This document shows, piece after piece, positions 11,480 through 24,200 of a DNA stretch of 64,000 nucleotides. Position 1 is the stretch's first letter, and every line of letters starts with the position of its first letter. Source of the stretch: Lamellibrachia columna (Eukaryota; Annelida; Polychaeta; Sabellida; Siboglinidae). The notes beneath the pieces were generated by a model. It was not told the origin of the DNA, made no database searches, and worked only from the letters and a program-made list of their open reading frames with translations. The DNA is taken from positions 64,532,417 to 64,596,416 of the forward strand of contig OY759261.1 in the NCBI GenBank assembly GCA_963662155.1, in the 5' to 3' direction. The position numbers and the translations under genes are program-made.

Positions 11480-12860
11480 CTGATGATTTGTTATTCTCAA
11501 GTGATTTAATCAACAATGGCGAACTAGCTGTATTCCATAATACAAATAAGCCGTGTTCAAAATGTACAATAACATCAGGAATGTCTCCCACCATTTAGGC
11601 CGTCAAATGTTTGACAATTTGTAAAACATACAGATAAACTGTAAAAGGTGGGATCTGTGCAAACATTCACATGGTCAAGGTTGACACATATCTCAGGAGG
11701 GCGGGCTATAAGTAGATGAACATTGTTGGACTCTCGATAAGCCAATGGCTTCCTTGTCCACTTGCCATCTGGGCCTTTGGCTTGGATAGCACATTTTAAA
11801 AAATCTTGTTAAATCTGCGGAGAGTTGATGCAGCCCAGACAATTAATGTACAAAATTCGGTGCAATGATTTTTATGCCACCAATCTATACTCACAGTGGG
11901 CCAAATGCTGACAGATTATCCATGGCAGTAACAAATATGTTTAAAATGCTTGTTTCCTGTTAGAAATTAGCCTGATTTGATGGAATCTGTGAGAAAATAC
12001 TTTAAAAAAATTGCTGATCAGCAAAAAATTGGCAACAGTCTCCGCGCCCAGGCTAAGAGGAACAATGAACGCTGGACATGTTCTGTCATATGACGTAATC
12101 AACATAAACCCTGTCATATTAAGTATTTAACTAATCAATTTATCATTTGATGATCTATGAAACGTATTACATGAAAGCATTACTAGGTGTATTAGGACTA
12201 ACAAAAAATAATGCCATGAAGTGCAGTTATGGATTTGTAACTTTCAATTTTTAGTAAGTACGATATTGTAATTTGTTCAGGGTGAACCATAGATAAGTAT
12301 TATATTTCTCTTAATCTGTAATTATACCTATTTTCAAATATTGCAAATTGTGCTTTTAGCATGAATGTGTACAGTTCATTGGACATAAATTATTGATTGA
12401 TTGATTATTGAACTCTTCCTTTCTCTGTGGAGATAGAATTGAACAATTCCTCTGTATGTAGACTAAACTACGTTTTAATAGCCTAGCTTTGCTGCTTCAA
12501 GAAGTATGTGAGATTCCCAGAGAGCATCATCACCAAGATAACAGTAAGGAACTGCTGATATACTGTTCTTTAAAGTACCCAGTGTGTTCACTCCACCAAC
12601 AAAGATTGATTATGAAGCGTACTTCAGCCAACAGCCTAAGGTTTTACATTCTTCATAGTTTCTAACGCAGCAGCGGATATAGGAGGGTTCTTAGCCATGG
12701 AGTGGGGTCTTAGACCCCTCTGTGTTTGTCAGGTGTTTGTTGTCCCAGGCGATACTTCTTGTGAAACAGTCGGCTAACAGCCTTGTTGCTATGACGTTTA
12801 TCCTGTGATATAAACACATTTATTATGATTATTAATGTCATAAATAAAACATCTGATATG
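11480..12860. other. Intergenic region with a LINE tail
   Basis: Apart from a CR1-like 3' tail (about 11680-11790, GGACTCTCGATAAGCCAATGG) I see no repeat or gene. The longest frames are short and interrupted. Confidence 0.5.
11655..11790 (+). mobile_element. CR1-like LINE 3'-tail fragment
   Basis: GGGCGGGCTATAAGTAGATGA, then GGACTCTCGATAAGCCAATGG and CTTCCTTGTCCACTTGCCAT. The fragment is heavily 5'-truncated and in the same orientation as the gene array. Confidence 0.75.
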
Positions 12861-12862
12861 CA

Positions 12863-12960
12863 ATGCGTCGCAAAAAGGCAGGAAATTATAGACCAGTCAG
12901 TCTAACAAGAATACTACGTAAATGTATGGAACATTGTGTCAAAAAGGTATTACAGGTACG
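12863..12960 (+). pseudogene. Short LINE reverse-transcriptase fragment
   Basis: Reads KKAGNYRPVSLTRILRKCME, the conserved NYRPVSLT block at the start of many LINE RT domains. Nothing on either side extends the similarity, so this is a small relic. Confidence 0.65.
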
Positions 12961-13214
12961 AAGTCTGATCGCCTTTTATAATAAAATTATGTTATATATG
13001 TATAGAAGTGTCATCATTACCGCTCTCGGGCGGGAAATACCGCTTTCCCCTCTTGGTCCCACTTTCCCGCTTTTTGTAATTTTAAAAAACAAGAACATTG
13101 ATGGAAAAATCGATCTATTTGTTATACACGAGGCCATTGTAGGCACGTGTTATTTTATATTTCATATGATTTCACATTTCCCTCCCGTGCGTTGACCGCC
13201 AACAAGAGCGGCAC

Positions 13215-13600
13215 ATCAAGGAGGGGGAGGAAGGTGGAGGAGGATGAATGAGGGTGGAGGAGGATAGAGGAGGGTGGAGGAGGTGGAGGGGTGGAGTAGG
13301 GTGGAGGGGGTGGAGGAAGGTGGAGGAGGGTGGAGGAAGGTGGAGGAGAGTGGAGGGGGTGGAGGAGGGTGGAGGAGGATGGAGGAAGGTGGAGGAGGGT
13401 GGAGGAGGGAAGGTGGAGGAGGGTGGAGGAGGTTGGAGGAGGGTGAAGGGGATGGAGGAGGGTGGAGAAAAGGGGAGGAGGGTGGAGGGGTGGAGGAGGG
13501 CGGAGGGTTGGAGGAGGGTGGATGAGGGTGGATGAGGGTGGAGGGGGTGGAGGTGGGTGGAGGAGAGTAGAGGAGGGTGGAGGAAGGTGGAGGGGGTGTT
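13215..13600 (+). repeat. GGTGGAGGA purine-rich minisatellite
   Basis: About 380 bp almost free of pyrimidines other than T on the plus strand, built from GGTGGAGGAGGGTGGAGG-like 9-18 bp units. Its strand asymmetry and G-runs would allow triplex (H-DNA) or G-quadruplex formation. A C-rich relative (CCACCCCTC units) is at 40025-40130. Confidence 0.9.
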
Positions 13601-13974
13601 TTCTGCTTTCCATAAGCACTTCCCCCTTTTTCATGAGCACTTGAATATATGTTGACACCTATGCTATTAATAAATCTAAAAAAAATTCTTTAATGAACCA
13701 CAAGTTTTTATTAACATTTAAAAGTTGTTCGTTGATGAATATCGATCTTGTCATTCAGTACATTCACGAACATCTGTCAACAATTTCCAATACCTGTGAA
13801 CACAGTCACCAGGGTCAGGCGTTCACGGGATAATGAGACGGGCATGTCATTAACACTGGTAAAATCATTCAAAAGTTCACAGTAAACGTTTTGTTCAACG
13901 TAAGCGTTGTGTTCAGACCAAAACATTCAAATTAAATAGATTAGATGAAATTATGCCATTATGATGGGGAAGGT

Positions 13975-14480
13975 GGGTATTTAGGTACTGACCAGGGGGC
14001 ATTCAGGCACTGACCAGGGGGCATTCAAACACTAACCAGGGGGCATTCAGGCTTTGACCAGAAAGCATTCAGTCACTGACCAGAGGGCAATCAGGCACTA
14101 ACCAGGGGGCATTCAGGCACTGACCAGAAAGCATTCAGGCACTGACCAGAAAGCATTCAGTCACTGACCAGGGGGCATTCAGGCATTGAACAGGGGACAT
14201 TCCGGCACTGACCAGGATACATTGAAACACTGACCTGGGGGCACTCAGACAGTGGCCAGGGGCACACATGCACTGACCAGGGATCAATCAGACTCTGAGC
14301 AGTCATGAACTGATCATTGGGAAATAAGTCACTGACCTGGGGTAATCAGGCATGGACCAGGGGCAGTTAGGCACTGACCAGGGGGCAGTCAGACACTGAC
14401 CAAGGGACAATCAGGCAATGAACAGGGACAATCAGGCACTGACCAGGGGACATTAAAGCACTGACCAGGGGTAATCACGC
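13975..14480 (+). repeat. Minisatellite, ~22-bp unit (GGGCATTCAGGCACTGACCA)
   Basis: About 20 imperfect units of GGGGCATTCAGGCACTGACCAG with variants (CAATCAGGCA, CAGTCAGACA). A shorter array of the same unit lies at 45131-45400. Both arrays are followed by the same unique sequence. Confidence 0.9.
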
Positions 14481-14489
14481 TGTACAAGT

Positions 14490-16390
14490 TACTTCCAATA
14501 CAACCCCTGAAATTGTGTTTTGTAATAATACATTTTATTAGAAACCCTGCCATATAAGACAGTTCCGCAAGTAAACTCTACTAGTAGTCATAAAACATCT
14601 TCCTGAATAAAAGTCACTCATGTGCACAATTACTGGGGGAACATAGCTACGACATGTCCCAATTTATTTTGCTTCAGTTCAGTCAACATTGCAGTGACTA
14701 TTGTGAACTCAGTTCTCTAAACATTTGTCTTGGCCATAACTCCATGAAATGTTAGGGACCGTCTACAGATGTGTCACTATAGTAACATGGCTTGTGTCAT
14801 TGTAGCAGTAACGTTGATAGATGCATGACATAGTGTCACTGTACCGTAGAGAACATGGAGTGACATCACACGGATGATGTCCCGACGTAGACGGCGATGT
14901 TCTTCCAACGAAGAGATCAACGGGAACCAGTTCTGTTTGCTGACGCCCAACTTGCGAGGTTGATGCAAGATGTAGCTTTTGATCTTGTTCTAAAAACATA
15001 TGAGACAATGTGCATGACTTTGTACTACCTTGGTAAAAATTGTATATATTTTGGCAATTTCCTGGGAGGAATTCTGTGCATTTCAGGGTTATAATGCAAC
15101 CATGACAAATTACCTTCGTAAAGATCCCAAATCGGAGTTTACTCATACTGCCATATGATGCAAATTTGTGGCTAGGTCAAAGTCTTGGCTTTATTTTAAG
15201 ACCAAATCAGCACTCAGGGGCATTTTGGGTATATCAGGTGAAACGTCAAGGTCAGTGACCTTCACAACAATGTTTTTTTTCTAAATTGCCAATTGGGATG
15301 CATATGTGTGGATAGCACAATGCCTTAGCTTCATTTTAAGACCAATGTCAGTACTTTATCACCAATGGGGCCAAAATCATGTCTACATATGTGTTAAGAG
15401 GCAATGCAGTTTTTTTATTTTTTATCATTGACTCACAAGTCGAAATTTGGCATCTAGGTCAATTTCACAACAGGTCCAAAATGTGTGCCAAAATTAATTA
15501 ATGCCGAAGCAACGAAGGAGGTGAAGAATTTTGTTGGTTGATTTCTTACAGAATGACCCATTTCTATGAATATTATTTTTTATATTATAGTAACATTGTA
15601 TGTTAAATATAATATTAACGGTAATATTTAATTCATAAGAATATATTTGTGTTTTATTATGTTTAAATTAATAATGATTGATTTTAAAATTTAAGGATAT
15701 CAACCATCAAGTTTTAAACTTGATTTTTGCGTCGTACATTTCGATAATTATTTTATTTGTATTTACGATGAGAATGTGTATAATCATTTCGGCCCACGAA
15801 GCCCGCTGGCAACGGCTGCAAACACGGTTGTTTCGGCTTACGGCTTACGGTTACGGTTCACTGGTTGTGAAAATGGTTGGTTCGGCCGATGCGTCGAACC
15901 CACCATTGGCCGAAACTTCCCACACCTGAATTTTGGAGCCCTCCACGACTGGTGACCCTCCACGACAAAAGTGATAGAACGAAGAGCCACAGCCTGAGAC
16001 TGCGGCTGATGAGAGAGTCGGTGTCGACAAAGACGAAGTGGAAATGTTCGCATGGCTGCCCGATCGTCACTGTAAATGCGGTCTGATTGTTCTATCTGAC
16101 ATAGAAACAAACTGAAAATTTTATCAATAGCACATCATCATCAATGATACCTCGTTCACCACTACACCGACATACCGTGGACATTTCAAAAGATTCTAAC
16201 GCGTGGTAATCTGGTTCCCGATTCGTGTTCATATCACAGTGGCGCCACTCAGTGGACCTGGGCAACAATATATGGTAATTGCCTACATTCAAACTCCCCG
16301 ACAAGGCCCCACTCAACATATCACCACTGCCACAACTTGATTATAAATTCAAAATGAACAGTGCGGAGTGGCATACACGGTCCGGTTGGC
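14490..16390. other. Noncoding block shared with 45405-46420
   Basis: Segments around 14490-14570, 15260-15680, 15690-15790 and 15880-15975 recur in order at 45405-45490, 45640-46060, 46080-46180 and 46240-46400. This marks the distal end of the duplicated unit in A and C. Open frames in it are not conserved between the copies, so no gene is called. Confidence 0.6.
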
Positions 16391-16397
16391 TGGGCTA

Positions 16398-16970
16398 AGA
16401 AACTATCCACAATTGTATGCAATTGAAATTGAGAGATTTCTTTGCAAAAATTAGGAGTTTACCAAATCAAAATAAAGATGTACAGAATCTGCATATCAAA
16501 TATAGGTTGTGGTGAAATCGTGAATTACATTACATAAACTATGTGGTGTCACTGGTGAAGAGTTTGGCCTAAGTTATTACGACTTTATGTCCCCGTTCTT
16601 GCATTTTTATATCTCAATGCGTTCATTGCATCATTCTTTCCACAGGATATTGATAACATGTTATATCAAAAGGATATAACATGTTATCAATGTTATGTTT
16701 TTCAATGTTATCTTTTATGTTTTATGGTACTTTGTATCGATCAAGACGCACAACAATCTTGCCAAATTCCCCACCAGGGACGTCACTCATAATTTCACCA
16801 CTACCGCACCACTGCCGCACAACTGCTGCACCACTGCCGCACCACTGCCGAACCACTGCCGCAACATTTTATGTGCAGATTCTGCACATATTACTTTAAT
16901 TTCGTAATCTCCTATTTTTTTGTGTGAGGAAATCTCTCAATTTGAACTGCATGCAATTGTGGATAGTGTT
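16398..16970. mobile_element. Palindromic foldback/MITE-like element
   Basis: The left arm (about 16398-16510, starting AACTATCCACAATTG) matches in reverse complement the right arm (about 16860-16970, ending CAATTGTGGATAGTGTT). The similarity continues inward around a perfect central hairpin: arms 16649-16667 and 16673-16691 (ATTGATAACATGTTATATC) with a 5-nt loop. A tandem GCACCACTGCC array (about 16800-16865) has expanded in the right arm only. No transposase is encoded. A hairpin-derived nonautonomous DNA element is the best reading. Confidence 0.65.
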
Positions 16971-17122
16971 TGCTTTACTGAACACGTATCTAACAATATA
17001 ACAGCGTTCGTTTTTATTTGAAACTATATAAGAGCTACGCGCACATATCAAATATTGCTACATACAGATGTGACAATAAATGAAAGAGCTGATACAAGAG
17101 GCATGAACAGCCGGAAGGTCAT

Positions 17123-17233
<111 letters not shown>

Positions 17234-17279
17234 AATGACTTGCACGATAATATAAGAAGAAACGTACTGACATTTTAAA

Positions 17280-17935
17280 CAAAATTATTTAGAAAGGTTA
17301 CCGTAAAAGAAAAAGACTTAAGGATAACAATAAGTGCTGATATGAAAGATTCCGAGTAGTGTGGTATTGCAGTTTAAAGTGTAATAAAATTCTTGGGTTG
17401 ATTAGGAGAAATATAACATACATGGAAAAAAGCTAATTATATCTCTGTGTAAACAAATATTTAGACCCAATAAAATACTGTATACAAGCTAACATACCAT
17501 ATCGTAAGAAGAACACAGATACGCTTGAACGAATACAGATAAGAGCAACTAAAATGATTCCAGAACTGAGAGACCTTCTGGGTTCATATTATTGAATGAG
17601 TATAAAAATATTGATACAAGAATTGTTTTTCGCTCAAGAAAGATAGTAGAACTAGAGGACACGAGGTTACATTAGTGAAGGATCAATGTAGATTGGATAT
17701 CAGGAAGTACCCGTTCTCACAGAGGACAATCAATGAATGGAACAAATTATCTTCATAATTGTGTAAATGCTAGCAGCGTAAATATGTTTTAAAACAAGTT
17801 TGACCAATTTTTCAGGAGGGCTGGTTACCCGTAGATGAAAACATTTTGGACTCTCGATAAGCCAATCGCTTCCTTGTCCAATTACCATCAGCTCCTTTGC
17901 CTGGGATAGCAACCGTGTTACATCTAGTGTGAATA
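17280..17935 (+). pseudogene. CR1-like LINE 3' region, decayed
   Basis: Conceptual translation over several frames gives the RT C-terminal part: LGLIRRNITY, DTLERIQIRATKMIPEL, then LDIRKYPFSQRTINEWNKL. The family tail GGACTCTCGATAAGCCAATCG follows. Several stops and indels are present. It corresponds to the 3' third of the element seen more completely at 26930-29720. Confidence 0.75.
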
Positions 17936-18478
17936 CAGCATATGTTATCTTATTTATTAATTAATACAGTTCCACATTAATCGGAAATTGTTACATTGCA
18001 ACCTCTTTTATAGTTTTCGCTTCCTTTCGCATAAAGCACAGCGATATATATTTAAACATTTTAACCCGCATTCAACGAGACGATCGTTAAAACTTATATA
18101 ATTAACCTAAAAATGATATCATATATATAATATATTACACCAAGACCTTTACTATTATATAGAGTTGATTAACATAAATGACATTGAAATTATCTTAACA
18201 TCTTGTTACTATATTTAAGATTTTCATGCGTTTCCTCATCAGGGGAAATTCTTCCCAGAAATTCAAATAAAAAATCAAATCAAATACAGGGCAATGACAG
18301 TGATAAGCGATTATTGTATTGTGAATACAACGGAGCCATCTGCATATTGTCTTTGAACTGTGCATAGTTTTTCGTCAGATCATTTTGAATGTTAAGTAAG
18401 GTATGTTAACCACATATACTCATTTTATGAAACACACAAAGTATTACACTTCAGCAGTATGTAGTTAAACTTGGCACC
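17936..18478. other. Intergenic, nothing recognised
   Basis: AT-rich sequence without long open frames, tandem repeats or similarity to the other blocks in the window. Confidence 0.4.
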
Positions 18479-19500
18479 CGTTTGTTGACAAGTACAGGAA
18501 TAGCAAACCCTTAAAGTGAAGGATAATCCGTTACGATCTGAATAGACCTGGCATATCACCGAAATCACCAAACCGATATAACATCGGCTGAATTCATCTC
18601 CCATTCACTCCATTATAAAGTGACCAGATCATGTAATTGATATTTGGGCCGAATTCACCGAAGGTCAGTAGCCTTTTTACTTCGATCTTATTTATTTTCC
18701 AACTTAACGCCGAAAACGACCACACAAAGCTGCCAAACTACTCCTTTTATATCTACTATACGCATATACATGTAAACATCAACATTTACAAAATCCAAAA
18801 CTCGCCATCGCCTCTGCCCAGCCTCGCCGAGCCAGGCGTAGAAGATTCAATCAGTCTTTTGTTTAAGACAAAACGTATATGCAATATGCATTATGTCCAT
18901 AGTAACGAGAAAATAAAAGTGTATAAAGTAAATAAAGTAAAGTGTATAAATTACACGTATCCCCTTCACGTGCAGTGCACAGCTGTTATGAACATCGCTG
19001 GATTCAATACTCTGAAAAATGTTATTCGTAAACGCAGATATCCCACACATTAGACTGTACATATATGTTCTGAATATACTATTACAACAGTCAGTGTCAG
19101 AACTAGCAGACATGAGAGTAGCACTACATCTCATTGATAGGCTGTGCGTAATCATAACTGGATTATTATAGGTATATTATATTATAATACTTGTACCGTA
19201 CATACTCATTTTCATCCGACAGATCATCACCAATTATATATCCGATATATCTGTAAGACTTTGACGTATTCAATACTGCATCACAAAGGTTAACATCTAC
19301 CTCAAAACTTAAATGTTAGCTGTTGCAATGTTCTACATAATAATATTATTTTATTTGTATATGATGCCTCTGTCAGGAGGTAGCCAGCTTTTCACTAGTG
19401 GAGGTGGGTCATTTCCCCCCAATACAGACCCCAGGGGCATCACATGTTTACCAGGGCGTTATATTTTAAAAAAACAGACACGAGGGGTCATGTTTTCCCA
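18479..19500 (+). other. Left part of duplicon B
   Basis: Recurs at about 55320-56170 (for example GACAAGTACAGGAAT, then CACCGAAATCACCAAACCG) and, for the right half, at 37690-38160 (a GACTAGC/CATGAGA region and a TAGCCAGCTTTTCACTAGTG segment). Gaps and substitutions prevent a shared reading frame; I regard it as duplicated intergenic DNA. Confidence 0.6.
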
Positions 19501-19507
19501 ATGCAGA

Positions 19508-19885
19508 ATGTAACATGTTTTTGTCTGTATTCCCACAAGTAGTAACACGTTGTGTAACATGTTTCCCTCTGTATTCCCACAAGTAGTAACACGTTGCGTA
19601 ACATGTTTTTGTCTGTATTCCCACAAGTAGTAACACGTTGTGTAACATGTTTCCCTCTGTATTCCCACAAGTAGTAACACGTTGCGTAACATGTTTTTGT
19701 CTGTATTCCCACAAGTAGTAACACGTTGTGTAACATGTTTCCGTCTGTATTCCCACAAGTAGTAACACGTTGCGTAACATGTTTCAGTCTGCATTCCCAC
19801 AAGTAGTAACAAGTTGTGTAACATGTTTCCGTCTGTATTCCCACAAGTAGTAACACGTTGTGTAACATGTTTCCGTCTGTTCCGT
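19508..19885 (+). repeat. Minisatellite, 44-bp unit (~8.5 copies, alternating variants)
   Basis: The unit is GTAACATGTTTTTGTCTGTA then TTCCCACAAGTAGTAACACG. Units alternate between TTTTTGTCTG and TTTCCCTCTG forms, giving an 88-bp higher-order repeat in the first half. Single counterparts exist at about 2758-2800 and 39068-39110, so the expansion is specific to duplicon B. All three minus frames are open because of the repeat. Confidence 0.9.
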
Positions 19886-20263
19886 CTAACAGTTGGCGTG
19901 ATGATTAATTAGAGAGATCCACACTTGAAAACACGTATTTGTAATGCCATCCACTAATATACTAAATATGACAGTTATAATTGACCAAGCCAAAGCACAA
20001 CCTGCTTTGTTGTTGTGTATTCATGGGTATTTGAGTACAACTTATTGAATCTGTCTAAGTGGCATATTAATTGATGCAACAGTAAACACAACGGAGATTA
20101 GTGTTGTGACATGATTGTCAGCAGTCAAGTGTGCCTGACAGCAACGAGAACTACACCATTGAGTCACCGTGCCAGTCATTTTAGAGTAGATATAGTTTAT
20201 GTAAATGCACACTATCTTCTTACATGTTGCGAATGTGCGTGCGTTCGTGCGTACGTACTATAC

Positions 20264-20469
<206 letters not shown>

Positions 20470-21207
20470 TTTTCTAACTACTTGTCATAAGTTCTCTGTG
20501 ATCAGACAAATACCTAGGCGTTGGCACCGTGGATTGAATAGGAAATATCGGGTGCCTAATATGTTGGGGCGAGAGGCCATCTTCAACTTCGCCACAACCC
20601 ACCCCATCCCCAATATTCCATAGCTTCTGACCCGCATGATAATATTATTCAGCAGCCAATCCTGCAAAATAAATTAATTATGTTAATGTCATAAAGGAGG
20701 GGTGTTTCTAAATATATTATTTAAATGAGTATATTTATACATATAAACGAGCTGTACTGCTTGTGTCAGACGGTTGTATTTCGTCGAATAAACGATATAT
20801 ATATATACAGTTACTAGTGAGTATTTTTCGTATTTCAGCCTGACACATCTACAGGTATGTGGTGGACAATGTGTCCGTTCAAAGTTAACTTGCTAAACGC
20901 CGCGTTTTACAAAGTGGGAAAAGACTCATGGTGTGTACAGTAGGATGTTTAGCAGTGAACGTTTCGGTGTATTAGTATGTGGGTTTCGCCGTACAATAAT
21001 TGTGTGATCTTAAATGTAGACGTTTCAGAAAATGGTATAATTTAAAATTGTTAACTTTTATTTGTAATGTATTGAAACATGCTATGTGCACTAGACACTT
21101 TGCACCAGTTCGGCTGTAGGAGCTGTCGGATGATGGTAAGGTTGTTCACGACTGTGTCGAATTTATTGGCTTGCTGTTAACATTCACCGTTAACAGAACT
21201 CACAAAC

Positions 21208-21280
21208 ATGAGAGAACTGAGACGAACGGACCTCGTGTTTCTCCTGCTCTGCCTAGAAGCGGTCGCCGGAATTTTTGCAA
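21208..21280 (+). CDS. Copy B exon 1: signal peptide
   Basis: The first ATG after a conserved AACTCACAAAC context starts 24 codons with a charged n-region and a Leu-rich core, ending in phase 1 at donor GTACGT. This start is conserved in copies C and D. Confidence 0.75.
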
Positions 21281-24200
21281 GTACGTAATATCATTCAATA
21301 TTTTCAACATAAAATTTTGTTTGCGTAAAATATCAGGTCTTTATTTCAACAACAACAACAACACAACACAAAAAATAGCCAAACATAAAATATAAACCAC
21401 ATCTTGATGTTGAAAAGGGCAATATTAAGTGTGTCACTTATAACATTTGCCCAGTTACCATAAATATAACAAGAATTAAATAAATACAGTATGCAACATG
21501 CATGATTACAACTTAACTATTTATATTTCAATATGAATAATGAAATATTAGTGTTTAGACTAGATAGTTACTGTAGCGTAGATAAAGAATAACATGCAAA
21601 GACCAGCATAAACAAAAGAATTATTTTTGTGTAGCTACAATAAATCAATATTTATACACCCAAGCTGTTATATTCATACATAATTCAATATTTGTCAACC
21701 GGACAAGATCAGCTATATCAGCTTTACTGTAGAACATGTGGGTATCATCTGCAAATAGGATAAACTAAAAAATTCTTGAAAAATTACAAATATCATTTAT
21801 GTACAGAATAAACAACTTCGGACCTAAAACAGATCCTTGTGACACACTACAACATATTTTGAGTACTCCTGAGTCACAAGTTTCATAGTGAACAACTTAA
21901 CTTCTGTTTTCCAAATAACTCATAATCCATTTATGTGCAACACCATGAATGCCATAAAAGTAAAAAAAAATATTAGTGTTTAGACTAGATAGTCACTGTA
22001 GCGTAGATCAAGAATAACATGCAAATACCAGCATAAACAAAACAATTATTTTTTGTAGATACAATAAATCAATATTTATACACCCAAGCTGTTGTATTCA
22101 TATTACATAGATAACCAAAATGTTAGCAGTGTATTTTTTTAATCGATGAACATTTCTACAACATATTAAAGAGCTGTCAAGAGAGTTCCATAGTACTACA
22201 CCTTTAACTGAAATACACATTCTCTTTAAATTGGTATAAACATAATTTTGTTTAAAAGTGTGGGACTTTGTCTGGTTACATATACTGACTTGGACAATGT
22301 AAACAACTTTTGTATATTCACTGGTAAATTTTGTATTTGCCTTGTACATAATAAGTGCAGTTCGTATTTCCACAATAGCTTGTACTTTCAGGATACGTAA
22401 CTCGGAGAATAGACAAGAAGTGTGGTCTTCTTTGCTCTACAAATTAAGCGCACAACCTTTTTTGTAACAATACTAAACAATTTAGATTAGTAGCATATGT
22501 ATTGCCCCATACTTCGATACAGTACATGATGTATAGAGAAAAGAGAGAATGGTATAAAATAAGCATTCCACATTTGTCAATGACAAAGCTGGCTCTATAC
22601 ATTATAGCACAGCTCTTAGAGAGTTTAGATTTTATCATAGAAATGTGTTTTTTCCACTTTAATTTATTATCAATCAAAACATCTAAAAAAATTATGAATT
22701 CAACCTCACTAATTTCTTCCTTACTTACATGTATAGAGACGTGTGTCTTTAAAACAGATTACCAAAAAACATATAATTTGTCTTTGATATATTGAGAGAA
22801 AGCCTGTTTACTGCACACCATACACGTAACTTTTCTAATTCAAGATTTGTCAACCGGACAAGATCAGCTATATCACTACATCTGCAAGTAGGATAAACTG
22901 CAATTTTTTTTAAACATTACAAATATCATTTATGTACAGAATAAACAACTTCGGACCTAAAACAGATCCTTGTGGCACACCACAACATATTTTGAGTACA
23001 TCTGAGTCACAATTTTCATAGTGAACAACTTGACTTCTGTTTTCCAGGTAACTCATAATCCATTTATGTGCAACACCATGAATGCCATAAAAGTATAATT
23101 TGTTTGCCAATATATTATGGTTGACGGTATCAAATGCCTTCTTAAGGTCAACAAATATGCCAATGGCATATTTATTATTGTCAAGAGAAGCAGTAATTTG
23201 TTTAACCAATTCTATTAAGGCATGTGATGTTGACATGTTTGATCTAAATCCATATTGACTAGGGCTGAGTATTATATTTAAATAGAAAAATATATAACCT
23301 ATCACTGTATAATTTCTCCAGGATTTTTGAGAATTGGGGCAACAAAGAAATATGTATGTAATTTGTAAACACATCCTTCTCGCCAGAATTAAAAATAGGA
23401 ATAACTTTAGCTATTTTCATTTGATTTGGAAATATTCTCCAGTATTAAAAGAAACATTACATATGTGCTTCAAATGTTTTACAATATCAGCAATAATGTT
23501 CTTAACCATGCTCATGTTTAAATCATTGCAATCTATTGACATTTTGCTCTTACAATTTTGAACAGTTATAATAATGTCTTGGTCATCAACAGGACTTAGA
23601 AAGATACTTTTATCAAGTTATTTTCCCAAATAATCTAAAATAGATACATCCTTTTTAGGTAGAGTAATTCCTTTTGCAAGATTTGGTCCAACATTTGTAA
23701 ACAAAATATTAAATCCATTTGAATAAATCTGCTTTTCACATATATCTTTATCATTGCCCATGAAATAGGCAGGATATGTTGGAGGATTGAATTATTTGTT
23801 GATTACTGCGTTTAAAATTGTCCAGATTCCCTTTACATTGTTTTTTTTGTTTCTCCAACATTTTGCTATAATATGATTTTTCGGCAAACCTTAATATATA
23901 CGTCAATTTGTGTTTATAGGATTTGTATTTTAATTCAGCTTCATGTGAACGGGATATGACAAATGCTTTGTAAAGCTTCTATTTTTGGCACAAGCACGTA
24001 TTAAACCTTTGTTAAACCAACGTTTCTTATAACTGTTACTCTTTTGCGAAATTCTTTTTATAGGGCAATGCTTGTTAAACAAACCCTTGCATTTGTTTAA
24101 GAATAAATCATACGCCTGATTTACATCATATAAGTTTGAAATATCATCCCATGATTGTAGGCTTAGGTCTTGTATAAGTAAAGTTATGGTGTCTTTATTG

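Noticed and set aside
13155..13658. Pro-rich minus-strand frame
   Set aside because: Translation of the CCTCCACC minisatellite without start context or conservation.
14763..15146. 127-codon minus-strand frame
   Set aside because: No recognisable domain or splice context, and it is not preserved in the related block at 45405-46420.
19459..19868. Three overlapping minus-strand repeat proteins
   Set aside because: The 44-bp period cycles through frames without stops; no start context or conservation in other duplicons.
19508..19885. CRISPR-like array
   Set aside because: Units are contiguous 44-bp tandem repeats without unique spacers, in a eukaryotic context.
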